The notes: generated by a model from the letters alone, not told the origin. DNA of 40,343 bases from Marinobacter sp. (GCA_022014155.1 JAKLLS010000017.1:1-40343); one strand, 5' to 3'; shown: positions 23,810-33,464, counted from the first letter of the stretch. Numbers and translations are program-made.

Positions 23810-24583
23810 GTGACTGACCTCGTCCTCACAGAAAAAAACAACCAGGTGTTAACAGTACGCATTAACCGTCTGGACAGGAAAAACGCCCTCACCCACGCCA
23901 TGTACACCGCCTTGGGTGACGCCCTTGAAGATGCCCACGCCGATGGAGACATCCGTTGCGTCTTATTTACCGGCAGCGATGACTGTTTTACCGCCGGCAA
24001 CGATCTGAGCGACTTCGCTCAGGGGCTGCCAGGCTCATTCGAAGAAACCCCGGTGGGCCGCTTCCTGTTCCTTCTGGCCACCGCCACCAAACCTGTCGTT
24101 GCGGCTGTAAACGGCCCTGCCGTTGGCATCGGCACCACCATGCTGCTGCACTGCGACATGGTATTCGCCGGCAACAACACCCGCTTCCAGATGCCTTTTG
24201 CCAACCTGGGGTTGTGTCCGGAGGGCGGTTCCAGCCTGCTTCTGCCTTCGTGGATTGGCCGTGTCCGTGCAGCGGAGTTATTAATGCTGGGCGGCGCCTT
24301 TACTGCTGACGATGCCTACCGCCTGGGCATCATCAACCGGGTATGCGAACCGGAAGCCACTGAAGCCACCGCCCTGGAGAGCTGCCACAAACTGGCGGCC
24401 CAGGCGCCGGCTGCTATCCGGGTCACCAAGGAGCTGCTCAACCGCCCCACCCTGGAGCAACTGAAAGACACCATGCTGGCGGAGGGAAAACTGTTCGGCG
24501 AACGCCTCAAATCCAGGGAAGCAGCCGAAGCTTTCAAAGCCTTTATGGAGAAGCGGAAACCGGACTTTTCAAAGTTCGACTGA
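23810..24583 (+). CDS. Enoyl-CoA hydratase/isomerase family protein
   Basis: A 257-residue crotonase-fold enzyme acting on acyl-CoA. Oxyanion-hole segments are GSDDCFTAGNDLSDF and AVNGPAVGIGTTMLLHCDMVFA. The FANLGLCPEGGSSLLLPSWIG loop carries the single acidic residue in the style of isomerase-type members (delta3-delta2 enoyl-CoA isomerase or PaaG-like). The start is GTG with GGAGA 4 nt upstream. It stands alone, divergent from fumarase. Hydratase and isomerase activity cannot be told apart by sequence reading. Confidence 0.9.
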   Translation: MTDLVLTEKNNQVLTVRINRLDRKNALTHAMYTALGDALEDAHADGDIRCVLFTGSDDCFTAGNDLSDFAQGLPGSFEETPVGRFLFLLATATKPVVAAVNGPAVGIGTTMLLHCDMVFAGNNTRFQMPFANLGLCPEGGSSLLLPSWIGRVRAAELLMLGGAFTADDAYRLGIINRVCEPEATEATALESCHKLAAQAPAAIRVTKELLNRPTLEQLKDTMLAEGKLFGERLKSREAAEAFKAFMEKRKPDFSKFD

Positions 24584-24641
24584 CCACCTGAGCAAACTCG
24601 ACAAATACCTCCCCGCCAACTATTTTTCATAGCAGGCCAAA

Positions 24642-24663
24642 GACCTCCCCTGCGGGGGAGGTC
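24642..24663. terminator. Strong GC hairpin after the crotonase gene
   Basis: Nine-base perfect arms (GACCTCCCC / GGGGAGGTC) enclose a TGCG tetraloop about 60 bp after the stop. No T tract follows on either strand, so it may be a Rho-independent-like attenuator or an mRNA stabiliser. Confidence 0.5.
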
Positions 24664-24776
24664 TCATAACGCCAGAATCACACTTTTGGCTGATCAACTG
24701 TTGCCATACTGTCGCTATAGTCAGAGTTACAGAAAAACAGAAAAACGACACAACAACAGGAAAAGGTTCCACACCC

Positions 24777-27542
24777 ATGTTCAAGAAAACTCTAATAAGT
24801 CTTGCCGTGGCGTCTTCCCTTGGTCTGACAGGGTGCTTTGACAGCGCCGGCTCGGGGAAGAATGCGAATCCGGAATATAAGATCAATAACCCCGCCATCG
24901 ACGGGAAAACCTGGCCACTTTTCAACCCACTGCTGAGCCAACTTCCCATTCCGAACGATCTGATATTCGACTCTGAGCAAGGTGACGGAACCTTTGGTGT
25001 AAACGACAGCTCGCCGCCCGTTACCACAGCATTGAATGAACTGAGCGGGGCCTCTACGGTTGCTCCGGCTGTGATCCAGTTCAATGGACAGATTGATCCA
25101 GCTACCGTTGTTTACGGCGAGACCGTCTTTCTGCTTGAGCTCGAATATGCCAGCGGCGATCCGCTACAGGGCCTTAGCATTGGTGAGCCACCGACAGTAG
25201 TTGGCCCAGCCCCCGCACGCGCTGATGTTGAAACCCTTGACGGCACCTCAGCCATTCGCATTCTGCCCCTGCAACCGCTGAACCCACGTAAGCGTTACGT
25301 GGCAGTGGTTACCAAAGACATTACCGACATCAACGGCGAAAACATCATCGCCTCTCCCAGCTACGGCAACCTCACCGATGAAGAGCAGCCATTGGGTAAC
25401 TCTGGTCTGGCCCCGGTTCGCACCCTGATTAACAGTCTGTGGGAGCCGATTGCAGGTGCAGCGCTTGGGATCACCGATGACAATATTGCGATCACCTACA
25501 GCTTTACTACATCCAACGATGAGAAAGTGCTGCAGTATATTGCGGAGCCTGCGGCGTGGTTCTCTGACCAAATCACTACGTTTGTAAAGATTTCCGCTAC
25601 CAAGCAAGCTCTTGAGGGCGGTGCAACTTCATATGATCAGATCGCTCCTGTTGCCAATGGTGCGGTTGATACTTTCCCGGCCTCTCTGCCACCAAACCCG
25701 GACTCACCATTGAATGCCTTGTTCGGCCCCGGTGGCCCCTGTGAAACCTCCGTTGGCCAAGATGCTATCGACTGTGTTGGTGTTGCACTTGCGTCTAACT
25801 TTGCAGATCAGCTGCCCACGCCACTACCTGGAGTAAACCGGACCGTACCTGATGGATCAGGTGGTTTTAACAACGCCATTGATATCGATAACACGACGAT
25901 CAAGCCTGTCGGCTTGCTCTCTGCTGTTGCGGGATCAATTCCGGGATCTGATACCGTACTGGCGGCGGAAGGTAGCATCAGCCTTCCATACTATCTTGGG
26001 AGTGCACCAGCCGAACTTGCAGGCCCAGCCTCTCTGAACTGGGTTGCAGACGACGCACTTGCCCAGTCGCTCAATGAGACTTTTTCAGCGCTTGGCGTTT
26101 CCATTCCGCAAGCTGATGCGAGCGTCTCTACTGCAGTGAACTATGTGTTCCCATTCCCAAAACAGCGTAGCACTCAAGAGGTGCCGGTGCTGACCCTGTA
26201 TCCAAACACTGGTGCAGTAGCAGGTGTTGTGCTTTTCCAGCATGGCATTACCACAGATCGCAGTACGGCACTTACGTTCGGTACTGCCCTGGCAGGACAA
26301 GGTTATGTCGTAGTCGCCATTGACCAGCCACTGCACGGTGTAACACCCTTCTCGGCTGACGATCAGCTTCCTCTCGCCATCGCCCTACTGGTTGGTGGGG
26401 GTGCTACCCAGGCAGAAGCAGAGCAACTGGCTCCACTCGTAGTGGCTGGGGATGAAGACAATCTTGCTGCTGCGCTCGGCGGAGGCACAGCGACCCCAGA
26501 GTCAACTCTGACCGCCCAATCACTGATCAACACAGTGGCTAATGCTGGAAGCACCATCCCAGGGCTGGCACCGGGAGACGGTGAACGTCACTTTGGATTG
26601 TTTGCTGACGCATCTGGCACACCCGCTGCTATGTCCTTTAATCCCGAGAGTCCTGCAGGTGCGGACGGCTCAGGTAGTCTGTTCATTAACTTGCAGAATT
26701 TCCTTGGCGCGCGGGATAACCTCCGCCAGAGTGCAGTTGATCAGATGAACCTTCGTGCGACGCTCTTTGGCCTCCCGGGAGCAAGCTCAGGATTGGAACT
26801 TCCAAGACCAGACACTGCGGGGGGGGACAACAGCATAGCCGTAGTAGATGCAACAACTCCAGCCTACTTTGCTGGTCATTCCCTGGGCACCATTACCGGC
26901 ATGCCATTCACCGCAGCAGTCAATGCAAACCAGATTGCGGACACAATCTACACCGCTGCAGACTTCAGTTCGACGCTGCCATCTGCCTTCAACGACATTG
27001 CCTCTGCAAGCATGCTGACACCGGGCGGAGGGGTAGTAAGGCTGCTCGAAAACTCTCCCGCCTTTGCTCCCCGGATCCTGTTTGGGCTTCAGCAAGCGGC
27101 AGGCCTGACTCAGGGGGACGCAAATCTTGAGACGTATTTCAATGTACTCCAGGCTGCAATTGACTCAGCGGACCCGATCAATGTCGCGGATAATCTGGAC
27201 ACTCTGATGACGCCGGTACTGCTTTCTGAAGTTGCTGGTGACGCAGTCATTCCAAATGCTGCCGATGAGCAGGTGTGGGGTATTGCTCCACTATCTGGCA
27301 CCTTCGCCCCTGCGGACACCGGCTTACCGGTTAGCGTAACGGTCAATAGCTTCAGCGCGCCACTGGCAGGAACCAAGCCACTTACGCTCAGTCTGTCAAT
27401 GATCACTACCTACGAGGAAGGGGATCATGGAACACCGGCGTCTGCCAATAACCCTGCGGTCTTTGGTGGCATGGTCTGCGAGACGTTGGTGACATTCGGA
27501 ACTGCTCCGGCTGAGCTTCCTGCGTTTTGTACTGCTCCATAA
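24777..27542 (+). CDS. Surface lipoprotein lipase, Pla-1/cef (VolA-like) family
   Basis: A 921-residue lipoprotein with a type II signal (MFKKTLISLAVASSLGLTGC, Cys20 lipidated) and a Ser/Gly-containing start of the mature protein (FDSAGSGKN). The N-terminal domain (about 40-300) matches the bacterial virulence-factor lipase N-terminal region: NPLLSQLPIPNDLIF, the RILPLQPLNP segment and KRYVAVVTKDI. The C-terminal alpha/beta-hydrolase domain has VVLFQHGITTDRS and the nucleophile elbow AGHSLGTITG with Ser702; DAVIPN and EEGDHGTP probably hold the catalytic Asp and His. It likely cleaves (lyso)phospholipids at the cell surface to gain fatty acids. AGGAAAAGG precedes the ATG. An 8-G run at 26819-26826 lies in the reading frame. 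Confidence 0.9.
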   Translation: MFKKTLISLAVASSLGLTGCFDSAGSGKNANPEYKINNPAIDGKTWPLFNPLLSQLPIPNDLIFDSEQGDGTFGVNDSSPPVTTALNELSGASTVAPAVIQFNGQIDPATVVYGETVFLLELEYASGDPLQGLSIGEPPTVVGPAPARADVETLDGTSAIRILPLQPLNPRKRYVAVVTKDITDINGENIIASPSYGNLTDEEQPLGNSGLAPVRTLINSLWEPIAGAALGITDDNIAITYSFTTSNDEKVLQYIAEPAAWFSDQITTFVKISATKQALEGGATSYDQIAPVANGAVDTFPASLPPNPDSPLNALFGPGGPCETSVGQDAIDCVGVALASNFADQLPTPLPGVNRTVPDGSGGFNNAIDIDNTTIKPVGLLSAVAGSIPGSDTVLAAEGSISLPYYLGSAPAELAGPASLNWVADDALAQSLNETFSALGVSIPQADASVSTAVNYVFPFPKQRSTQEVPVLTLYPNTGAVAGVVLFQHGITTDRSTALTFGTALAGQGYVVVAIDQPLHGVTPFSADDQLPLAIALLVGGGATQAEAEQLAPLVVAGDEDNLAAALGGGTATPESTLTAQSLINTVANAGSTIPGLAPGDGERHFGLFADASGTPAAMSFNPESPAGADGSGSLFINLQNFLGARDNLRQSAVDQMNLRATLFGLPGASSGLELPRPDTAGGDNSIAVVDATTPAYFAGHSLGTITGMPFTAAVNANQIADTIYTAADFSSTLPSAFNDIASASMLTPGGGVVRLLENSPAFAPRILFGLQQAAGLTQGDANLETYFNVLQAAIDSADPINVADNLDTLMTPVLLSEVAGDAVIPNAADEQVWGIAPLSGTFAPADTGLPVSVTVNSFSAPLAGTKPLTLSLSMITTYEEGDHGTPASANNPAVFGGMVCETLVTFGTAPAELPAFCTAP

Positions 27543-27562
27543 GAGAGCCACCGGAAGTTGAT

Positions 27563-27587
27563 AAGGGCTTCGAATCAGGGAGCCCTT
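27563..27587 (+). terminator. First hairpin after the lipase gene
   Basis: Seven-base arms (AAGGGCT / AGCCCTT) with an 11-nt loop lie 20 bp after the lipase stop and just before a stronger hairpin. Confidence 0.35.
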
Positions 27588-27595
27588 AGATTACC

Positions 27596-27632
27596 AACGA
27601 ACCCTCGCCATAATGGCGGGGGTTCGTTGTTT
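27596..27632 (+). terminator. Rho-independent terminator of the lipase gene
   Basis: A 15-bp stem (AACGAACCCTCGCCA with its near-perfect partner, one G-T wobble) with a TAA loop is followed by GTTT. It separates the convergent lipase and EF-hand genes and could act in both directions. Confidence 0.75.
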
Positions 27633-27656
27633 CTGACGTATTAATTTTTTCAGAGT

Positions 27657-28010
27657 TCACTCCATACTCTCAAACTCATCCTGAGTTAACTGACCATCAC
27701 TATCCCGATCCAGCTCCATCATCAAGTCGCGGGTTTCCTGACCTGACATTGGCTCTCCATCGGGGTTTCCGGCTGCAGTGCTGCCGTATACGTTCAGCTC
27801 GTCCTCGGTGAGAACGCCGTCCTGATTGGCATCAAGTTCGGCAAAGGGTGTGGATTTCATACCCTGCCCCATGGTTTCGCTTTGCTGCATTTTCTCGCTG
27901 TCGCCATCCATTGCGTCTTTTTCCGTCCCGTAGGAGCCGGCGGCGTATACGGCCGGAATGCAGAGCGACATGGACATCAGGGTGGCAAGCCCCAGGGTTT
28001 TAAAGCTCAT
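27657..28010 (-). CDS. Exported EF-hand calcium-binding protein
   Basis: A 117-residue protein with a Sec signal peptide (LGLATLMSMSLCIPAVYA, cleavage after AYA-type VYA, about residue 23) and two canonical EF-hand loops, DANQDGVLTEDE (about 60-71) and DRDSDGQLTQDE (about 100-111). A Met/Gln/Ser-rich linker separates signal and hands. It should bind calcium in the periplasm; a partner is not evident. A near-perfect AAGGAGGTG ribosome binding site 5 nt before the ATG suggests strong translation. Confidence 0.88.
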   Translation of the reverse strand: MSFKTLGLATLMSMSLCIPAVYAAGSYGTEKDAMDGDSEKMQQSETMGQGMKSTPFAELDANQDGVLTEDELNVYGSTAAGNPDGEPMSGQETRDLMMELDRDSDGQLTQDEFESME

Positions 28011-28121
28011 CAGACACCTCCTTGATCATTTTTTGATCTATGGTTGACTGCACTTTCAATTAAGAACCCGATCTCCATAAAATGCCAATGACGCTTTAGT
28101 AACCTGGGAGCGACGCTTAGC

Positions 28122-29246
28122 TCAGGACAGAATAGCGTCGTTATCCGCCCCCAGCTTCCTACCGACGTGCTTTGCAGAACACGGAGTCTGGCTGAACTTG
28201 ATGGGGTAGCCAATCTGTTGCTGTTCACTGCCATCTTCCCGATCGACACCGATCACCATGCCCCTGTCCTTCAATTGGGGATGCTCTGCCGCCTCGGAGA
28301 TGGTCAATACTGGCTCCACACACGCGTCCTGATCTGCAAAGATCTCCTGCCACTGCGCCAGGGTTTTCTCGGCAATTTTTTCTTTCAGCGCGGCTTTTAT
28401 CTTTTGCTGGTGTTCCGGGTTCTGACTCAGGGCAAAACTTTTCATCTCAGACAGACCCAGGGTGTCGCACAGGCGGGATGAGAACTGGGGCTCCAGACTG
28501 CCAACAGACAGCCAGCGGCCGTCGCTGGTCTGGTAGTAATCATAGAAACTACCACCATTGAGAAGACTGCTCTCCGGCTTCTGTTCCTGACCTCCGGCCA
28601 GACAGGCAGCACCGGACATGGCATTGAGGGCAAAGGCAGCGTCGGTCATGCTGATATCGACAAACTGCCCTTCTCCGGTCTGCTGCCGGTGGATAACCGC
28701 CGCGAGAACCCCCATGACCGCATGATGGGAGCCGCCGGCCACGTCGGCAATCTGGATGCCCATGGGGGGCGGGCCACTGTCAGCCCTACCGCAATGGCTG
28801 GAGACACCGGCCAGAGACAGGTAATTGATGTCGTGGCCCGCTCGATCTTTGTAGGGACCAGTCTGACCATAGCCGGTGATGGCACAGTAGATCAGCTTTG
28901 GATTAATGGCCTTGAGGGTGTCGTAACCGATCCCCAGGCGATCCATCACGCCTGGGCGGAATTGTTCGATGACGACGTCATAATCCTTGACCAGGTCCTT
29001 GATAACCTCAGCACTACCCTCTTTCTTGAGATCAAGCCCAAGGGAGCGCTTACCACGGTTCAGGTAAGCATGAGCGGTGCTGGTTCCGCCATCGTGGGGC
29101 GGCATGACCCGGGTCAGCTCCATTCGGTCCGGCGCCTCCACACGCAGTACATCCGCTCCCATGTCCGCCAGGAGCATGGTGGCGTAAGGTCCGGGTAGCA
29201 GGGTGCTGAAGTCGAGAATTTTCAGGGACGTCAGTGGGCCTGGCAT
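28122..29246 (-). CDS. CaiB/BaiF CoA-transferase family, alpha-methylacyl-CoA racemase-like
   Basis: A 374-residue class III CoA-transferase-fold protein. The start GPLTSLKILDFSTLLPGPYATMLLADMGADV (in part) and LNRGKRSLGLDLK are typical. The AGHDINYLSLAGV segment and IQIADVAGG carry the His and Asp used by alpha-methylacyl-CoA racemases, making racemisation of 2-methylacyl-CoA the best guess; CoA transfer is the alternative. AAGGAG precedes the ATG. The AraC gene diverges from it and could be its regulator. Confidence 0.9.
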   Translation of the reverse strand: MPGPLTSLKILDFSTLLPGPYATMLLADMGADVLRVEAPDRMELTRVMPPHDGGTSTAHAYLNRGKRSLGLDLKKEGSAEVIKDLVKDYDVVIEQFRPGVMDRLGIGYDTLKAINPKLIYCAITGYGQTGPYKDRAGHDINYLSLAGVSSHCGRADSGPPPMGIQIADVAGGSHHAVMGVLAAVIHRQQTGEGQFVDISMTDAAFALNAMSGAACLAGGQEQKPESSLLNGGSFYDYYQTSDGRWLSVGSLEPQFSSRLCDTLGLSEMKSFALSQNPEHQQKIKAALKEKIAEKTLAQWQEIFADQDACVEPVLTISEAAEHPQLKDRGMVIGVDREDGSEQQQIGYPIKFSQTPCSAKHVGRKLGADNDAILS

Positions 29247-29382
29247 ATTTTTCTCCTTGTTGGTGGTTGCTTCTATGCTGACGGTTTTTTCCTATGGGGC
29301 CAACTGCGGGTTCCGTCATTCCAATTGGCCATTTCTTCCAGCTTTTGGGCGCCTGCCGGTTGCATTGTAGCCGGGGGGTTTT

Positions 29383-30438
29383 ATGATGGGCTTCGTTTTC
29401 CAAGGAATAGCGAGTGGCATGTCAAACCTGACGGTTTCCAGGCACTTTGTAGAGGCATCTCTGATCGGCGCGGAGCGGGCCGGTTACGACACCCGGGATA
29501 TGCTGCGAGCAGCCGGCATCTCACCCGACTTGTTGAAGATCGAGATGGCCCGGGTGAACAGCGATCAGTTCAGCCGGCTGATGCAGGTCATCTGGACCCG
29601 CATGGATGACGAATTCATGGGGTTCGGCCCAAGGCAATGCCGTGCCGGTACCTTCGCCACCATGTGCGCCCTGGTCATTGACTGCCCCAACCTGGAGGCG
29701 GTCTACCGGCAGGCATTCCAGTTTTCACGCCTGTTCGAGCCCATGGTATCCATGGAACTTGAAGTAGATGACCAGGTAGCGCGACTGGTTACCGTTATCG
29801 AAGGTGACATATCCGATCCCATGTACTTCATGCGGGAAAGCCTGCTGGTGATCTGGCATCGCCTTGGCAGTTGGCTCGTGGGCCAGCCGGTGGAGTTGTT
29901 GCAGGCTGAGTTTGATTACCCACGCCCCATCCACGGCGACGAATACCGCCACATATTCCACTGCCCCCTGGCGTTTGAAGCGGAACGCACAACCCTCACC
30001 TTCGACAAACGCTTTCTTTCCGCACCGGTGATCCGGGATCGACCGGAAATGCACCAGTTCCTCAAGACGTCCCCGGCGGATCTTCTGTCACGGCCGGATG
30101 AAAGTAACACCTTCACCGGCCGAATCCGGGCCCTGATCGGTCGGGATTTTTCCAAACCTCTGCCGGATTTCGAATGGATTGCCGCCGAACTGCATACCAG
30201 TCCGCAAACCCTGCGGCGACGGCTCAAACAGGAAAATACGTCGTTTCAGGAGATCAAGGATCTGCTCAGACGCGACATGGCCATTTACTATCTGAGCCGC
30301 CAGGATCTACCCATTAATGACATCGCAACCAAAGTGGGTTTCACAGAACCCTCCACCTTCCACCGCGCCTTCAAGAAGTGGACAGGGGTAACCCCCGGCG
30401 CTTACCGGGAAGGAGAACGAAGCAATAGCGGGGAGTGA
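29383..30438 (+). CDS. AraC-family transcriptional regulator
   Basis: A 351-residue regulator with an Arabinose-binding-like N-terminal domain (about 30-210) and two C-terminal helix-turn-helix units (about 260-340): DFEWIAAELHTSPQTLRRRLKQ and INDIATKVGFTEPSTFHRAFKKWTGVTPGAYR are the family hallmarks (given in part). This OruR/ArgR-like subgroup often controls acyl or lipid catabolism genes. It diverges from the racemase-like gene with about 136 bp between, so that gene is a likely target. The start may instead be the ATG at 29419 (MSNLTVSRHF), which fits family N-termini. Confidence 0.9.
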   Translation: MMGFVFQGIASGMSNLTVSRHFVEASLIGAERAGYDTRDMLRAAGISPDLLKIEMARVNSDQFSRLMQVIWTRMDDEFMGFGPRQCRAGTFATMCALVIDCPNLEAVYRQAFQFSRLFEPMVSMELEVDDQVARLVTVIEGDISDPMYFMRESLLVIWHRLGSWLVGQPVELLQAEFDYPRPIHGDEYRHIFHCPLAFEAERTTLTFDKRFLSAPVIRDRPEMHQFLKTSPADLLSRPDESNTFTGRIRALIGRDFSKPLPDFEWIAAELHTSPQTLRRRLKQENTSFQEIKDLLRRDMAIYYLSRQDLPINDIATKVGFTEPSTFHRAFKKWTGVTPGAYREGERSNSGE

Positions 30439-30448
30439 GGACCACCGA

Positions 30449-31309
30449 TCAACCGGGATTCTGGAGAGTTTTTATCAAGCGCCCCAGTGTGCCGGCAATT
30501 TCCTCGGCCCGGTCACGGTTTGGCCCCAGCTTCAGCAACCGGGAACCATCCCTTGGGTCATACACCCAACAGGTTGCCGCCGAGGGCTGGCAATCCCATT
30601 GAACCCGGGGACTGATGCCGTATACGTTGATGGACTGGGTATTTTTAGTAATTCGCTCGCCCTCTTCCCTGCGGGACTCCTGAACTTCTATCCGACTATC
30701 AACGGAAGCAATCTTGTAGCTCACATCCGCAGGCACATCGAGCCTGACCACACGTTGGTCGGCACGCCAGCCTGCCACTTCCAGCAAACTGTTCAGGTGA
30801 ATGGTAAGGGCTTCGCGGTCAGAGTCTGCGAGATACAGCTTCCGCAGACTGGACATCGCCTGTTGGCCGGCGGGCTCAATGATGGCGACCGACTCCCGCT
30901 TACTGGCCTGGTTTTGATCCTGCCTGGAACGCTGCTCCTTGCGGGACTTCTCAATGGCGGTGATCCTTGTGAGCGCGTCCCGATAATGCCGGCCTTCCGA
31001 GCCGGCACGGGAAACATAGGCTTCCAGTGCCGATTGTGCTTCATTGAAATGGGAAGATTCCTGCATGACACGCCCACGGAAATAATAATAATCCGCGGGT
31101 TTTTCGCCCTCAAGGCCCTGAAGCCGGTTCAGGTATTCCCCGGCCTCGCCCCAGCTCTTGGCGGCAACGGCTTCCTCGGTGGCCAGCATAAGGCGGCGGA
31201 CTTCATGCTCCTGAGCCAAGGACGTACCCTGGGCCACCGTGGTCACGAGCAATGAGGCAAAAACCAGGCTACAGGCCAGTTTATGCCCCTTTCGGGATGT
31301 TTTTACCAT
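30449..31309 (-). CDS. Exported TPR-like protein of unknown function
   Basis: A 286-residue protein with a signal peptide (LACSLVFASLLVTTVAQGTSLA). Residues about 30-110 look like two or three TPR helices (AAKSWGEAGEYLNRL, DYYYFRGRVMQESSHFNEAQ). A charged linker (about 115-140) is followed by a beta-rich C-terminal domain with two cysteines (DCQPSAATCWVYDP). It starts 5 bp after the RmuC stop, so the two are co-transcribed. I do not recognise the C-terminal domain. A periplasmic scaffold role is a guess. Confidence 0.75.
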   Translation of the reverse strand: MVKTSRKGHKLACSLVFASLLVTTVAQGTSLAQEHEVRRLMLATEEAVAAKSWGEAGEYLNRLQGLEGEKPADYYYFRGRVMQESSHFNEAQSALEAYVSRAGSEGRHYRDALTRITAIEKSRKEQRSRQDQNQASKRESVAIIEPAGQQAMSSLRKLYLADSDREALTIHLNSLLEVAGWRADQRVVRLDVPADVSYKIASVDSRIEVQESRREEGERITKNTQSINVYGISPRVQWDCQPSAATCWVYDPRDGSRLLKLGPNRDRAEEIAGTLGRLIKTLQNPG

Positions 31310-31314
31310 TGCCT

Positions 31315-32691
31315 CTACTCCTGCTGATTGTCCGCAAATTCACCGGTGCGTGCGGATGCCCGGTCTGACGCTCTGAACTCTTCGTCGTCATCGGGATCCA
31401 CTTCGGCCTGGTCCATGATGGCCCTGGGTAACTCTTTTTTAACACGAACCCCAAGCTCGACAAAGCGGTTCGCCTGGGACACCAGGTTTCCGCGGCCCCG
31501 GGTCAACGTATTCATGGCGGCGTCGTAACTGCCTTGTGCCGTGTGAAGCTGTGCCCCGAGTTTCTCCATGGACTCCACGAAAACCCGGAGCTTGTCATAA
31601 ACCGCTCCAGCCCGGTCGGCAATGCGTTGGGCGTTCTGGCTTTGCCGTTCGTAACGCCAGATATTCTCGATGGTCCGAAGCGTGGCCAACAACGTGGTTG
31701 GTGTTACTACAATAATCTTTCGCTCAAACGCTTCTGCGAAGAGGTTCTCGTCCTGCTGGAAAGCCGCCACGAACGCTGGCTCGATCGGCATGAACAGCAG
31801 CACGAAATCCGGCGAGTGGAGCCCGTTCAACTGGCTGTAGTCTTTCTCACTCAGGGTTCGGATATGGGTGCGTACGGCCTCGACATGTTGTCGAAGTGCC
31901 TCCGCCTTTGCACCCTCATCTTCTTCGTTGATCCACTGTTGATAAGCCACCAGTGAGACCTTGGAATCCACCACCAGGTTACGGTTGTCGGGCAGGTGTA
32001 CCACCACATCCGGGCGCAGCAGCTGATTATCATTGTCGCGATAGCTGCCCTGGGTCTCGTATTCCATTCCCTTGCGCAGCCCCGAGCGTTCCAGAACCCT
32101 TTCCAGTATCAACTCGCCCCAGTTACCCTGGATTTTCTTGTCGCCCTTCAGAGCGCGGGTAAGGCTAGCAGCCTCTTCAGTGATTTGTCGGTTAAGATCC
32201 TGTAAGGATTTGATTTCACTCCGCAATGCCTGGCGGTCCCGGGTCTCGGAAGTGTAAACGTCTTCCACGCGTTTGCGGAAGTCCTGCAATTGATCACGAA
32301 AGGGATTAAGCAAACTGTCCAGGCTGGTGCGGGTCTGCTGGCTGAAACGTTCGCTTTTCTGATCGAAAATACGATTGGCCAGGTTCTCGAATTCCTGCTT
32401 CAGGGCATCCCGGTTGCGCTCCAGTAGCGCCAGCTTCTCTGTGCTGGCGCGCCGCTCACTGGCCAGCGTCACTTCGTATTCACGTAACGCTACCCGTGCC
32501 TCTCCCAGTTCGTTCGCCAGGGACTCAGACCGCCGCTGATACTCGGTTCTCTCCGATTCCAACTGAGCCATTCTTACGCGGCTGCTCCGGGCCATCACAA
32601 TCACCAGCAAACCAACCAGCAACAAAAGAGAGGCAACAACACTGAAAATCACTGGATCATTCCGAACGATTTCTGCAACGGCCTCGGGCAC
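31315..32691 (-). CDS. rmuC: DNA recombination protein RmuC
   Basis: A 458-residue protein with one N-terminal membrane helix (VIFSVVASLLLLVGLLVIVMA, in part), a long coiled coil (about 40-190) and the RmuC domain (about 200-400). The domain shows KKIQGNWGELILERVLERSG, LPDNRNLVVDSKVSLVAYQQW (in part) and the VTPTTLLATLRTIENIWRYE region of the family. RmuC limits inversion at short repeats and has a PD-(D/E)XK-like nuclease core (E in the GNWGE segment, DSK in the VVDSKVS segment). The start is GTG, fixed by a perfect AGGAGG site. Confidence 0.93.
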   Translation of the reverse strand: MPEAVAEIVRNDPVIFSVVASLLLLVGLLVIVMARSSRVRMAQLESERTEYQRRSESLANELGEARVALREYEVTLASERRASTEKLALLERNRDALKQEFENLANRIFDQKSERFSQQTRTSLDSLLNPFRDQLQDFRKRVEDVYTSETRDRQALRSEIKSLQDLNRQITEEAASLTRALKGDKKIQGNWGELILERVLERSGLRKGMEYETQGSYRDNDNQLLRPDVVVHLPDNRNLVVDSKVSLVAYQQWINEEDEGAKAEALRQHVEAVRTHIRTLSEKDYSQLNGLHSPDFVLLFMPIEPAFVAAFQQDENLFAEAFERKIIVVTPTTLLATLRTIENIWRYERQSQNAQRIADRAGAVYDKLRVFVESMEKLGAQLHTAQGSYDAAMNTLTRGRGNLVSQANRFVELGVRVKKELPRAIMDQAEVDPDDDEEFRASDRASARTGEFADNQQE

Positions 32692-32796
32692 ACTTTCCTC
32701 CTGTTAACTGGAACCTTTTTTCGTTTCCGGACGTCCTGATGAATACCCTGAATATGCAAACCTCGACGGCTTGGCAAAACAGGCAAAGACGTTGCC

Positions 32797-32826
32797 TTCA
32801 CTTATGGACTCAAGCCGTAATATAAA
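32797..32826 (+). promoter_or_regulatory. Putative promoter of the 120-residue gene
   Basis: TTCACT (32797-32802) and TATAAA (32821-32826) with an 18-nt spacer give a plausible sigma-70 promoter about 90 bp before the gene at 32923. A short CGGTT/AACCG inverted repeat lies in the leader. Confidence 0.4.
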
Positions 32827-32922
32827 CTAAAAGAGTAATGTGTTCTGTCGCCACGAAAGCATTAACGGTTTTTTAACCGGGTCGCCGCGGTTCCGGAGCG
32901 ATAGGAAGAACAGGATTTCATC

Positions 32923-33285
32923 ATGCTGAAAGAGCTCTGGAGAAAACTGGGATCGGAATTTTCCCAATCCGGCTATGCGGGGGGCCAGGGCTGCAGAATT
33001 AATAACACCCGAGGCACCCGTTTTCGGCTGCTGCCCCATATCACCCACACGGGTGAATTCCATCTTGAACGGCTGACCATGCTACTGAAGGGCCGGTACG
33101 GCAAGTCCTTCAGCGACACTGATGAATCCGGAGACGAAAACATCCGGACGCTGATTCGCTTTGCATCTCGCATTCAGGATCAGGATATCCAACGGGAATT
33201 GTTGCTGTTTTACCTGAATTGCTCCCCTGTTATTCAGGAATATCTGCGTTCCGAGGAAGTACTGGGGCAACAGCACTTTGCTTAA
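32923..33285 (+). CDS. Conserved-looking protein of unknown function, 120 residues
   Basis: A small cytosolic protein without signal or membrane segment. The N-terminal part is basic and glycine-rich (MLKELWRKLGSEF, GYAGGQGCRINNTRG). The C-terminal half is predicted helical (ENIRTLIRFASRIQDQDIQR, ELLLFYLNCSPVIQEYLRSE) and leucine-rich. It has its own promoter candidate and a GGAAG-type site before the ATG. I do not recognise it. Codon use is like that of its neighbours, so it is probably a real lineage gene. Confidence 0.65.
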   Translation: MLKELWRKLGSEFSQSGYAGGQGCRINNTRGTRFRLLPHITHTGEFHLERLTMLLKGRYGKSFSDTDESGDENIRTLIRFASRIQDQDIQRELLLFYLNCSPVIQEYLRSEEVLGQQHFA

Positions 33286-33464
33286 CGAAGCCTGAAAAAC
33301 CCCGCAAAACCGTAAAAATTTCTGACTCTTAACCAACTGTAAAGCAACCACACACATCGGTTGTTGTATACTCCTCCTGCGAGTATCTTACTGCGGATAT
33401 TGGCAGGTCTTCATGGCGGGCCCAAGCTGACTAACTGACGGGGTCGCAGGTTCAGGGGTTTTAG

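Noticed and set aside
24620-25084. 154-codon minus-strand ORF overlapping the start of the lipase gene
   Set aside because: It overlaps the lipase signal peptide and the crotonase hairpin and shows no coherent domain; the lipase has a good ribosome binding site and lipobox.
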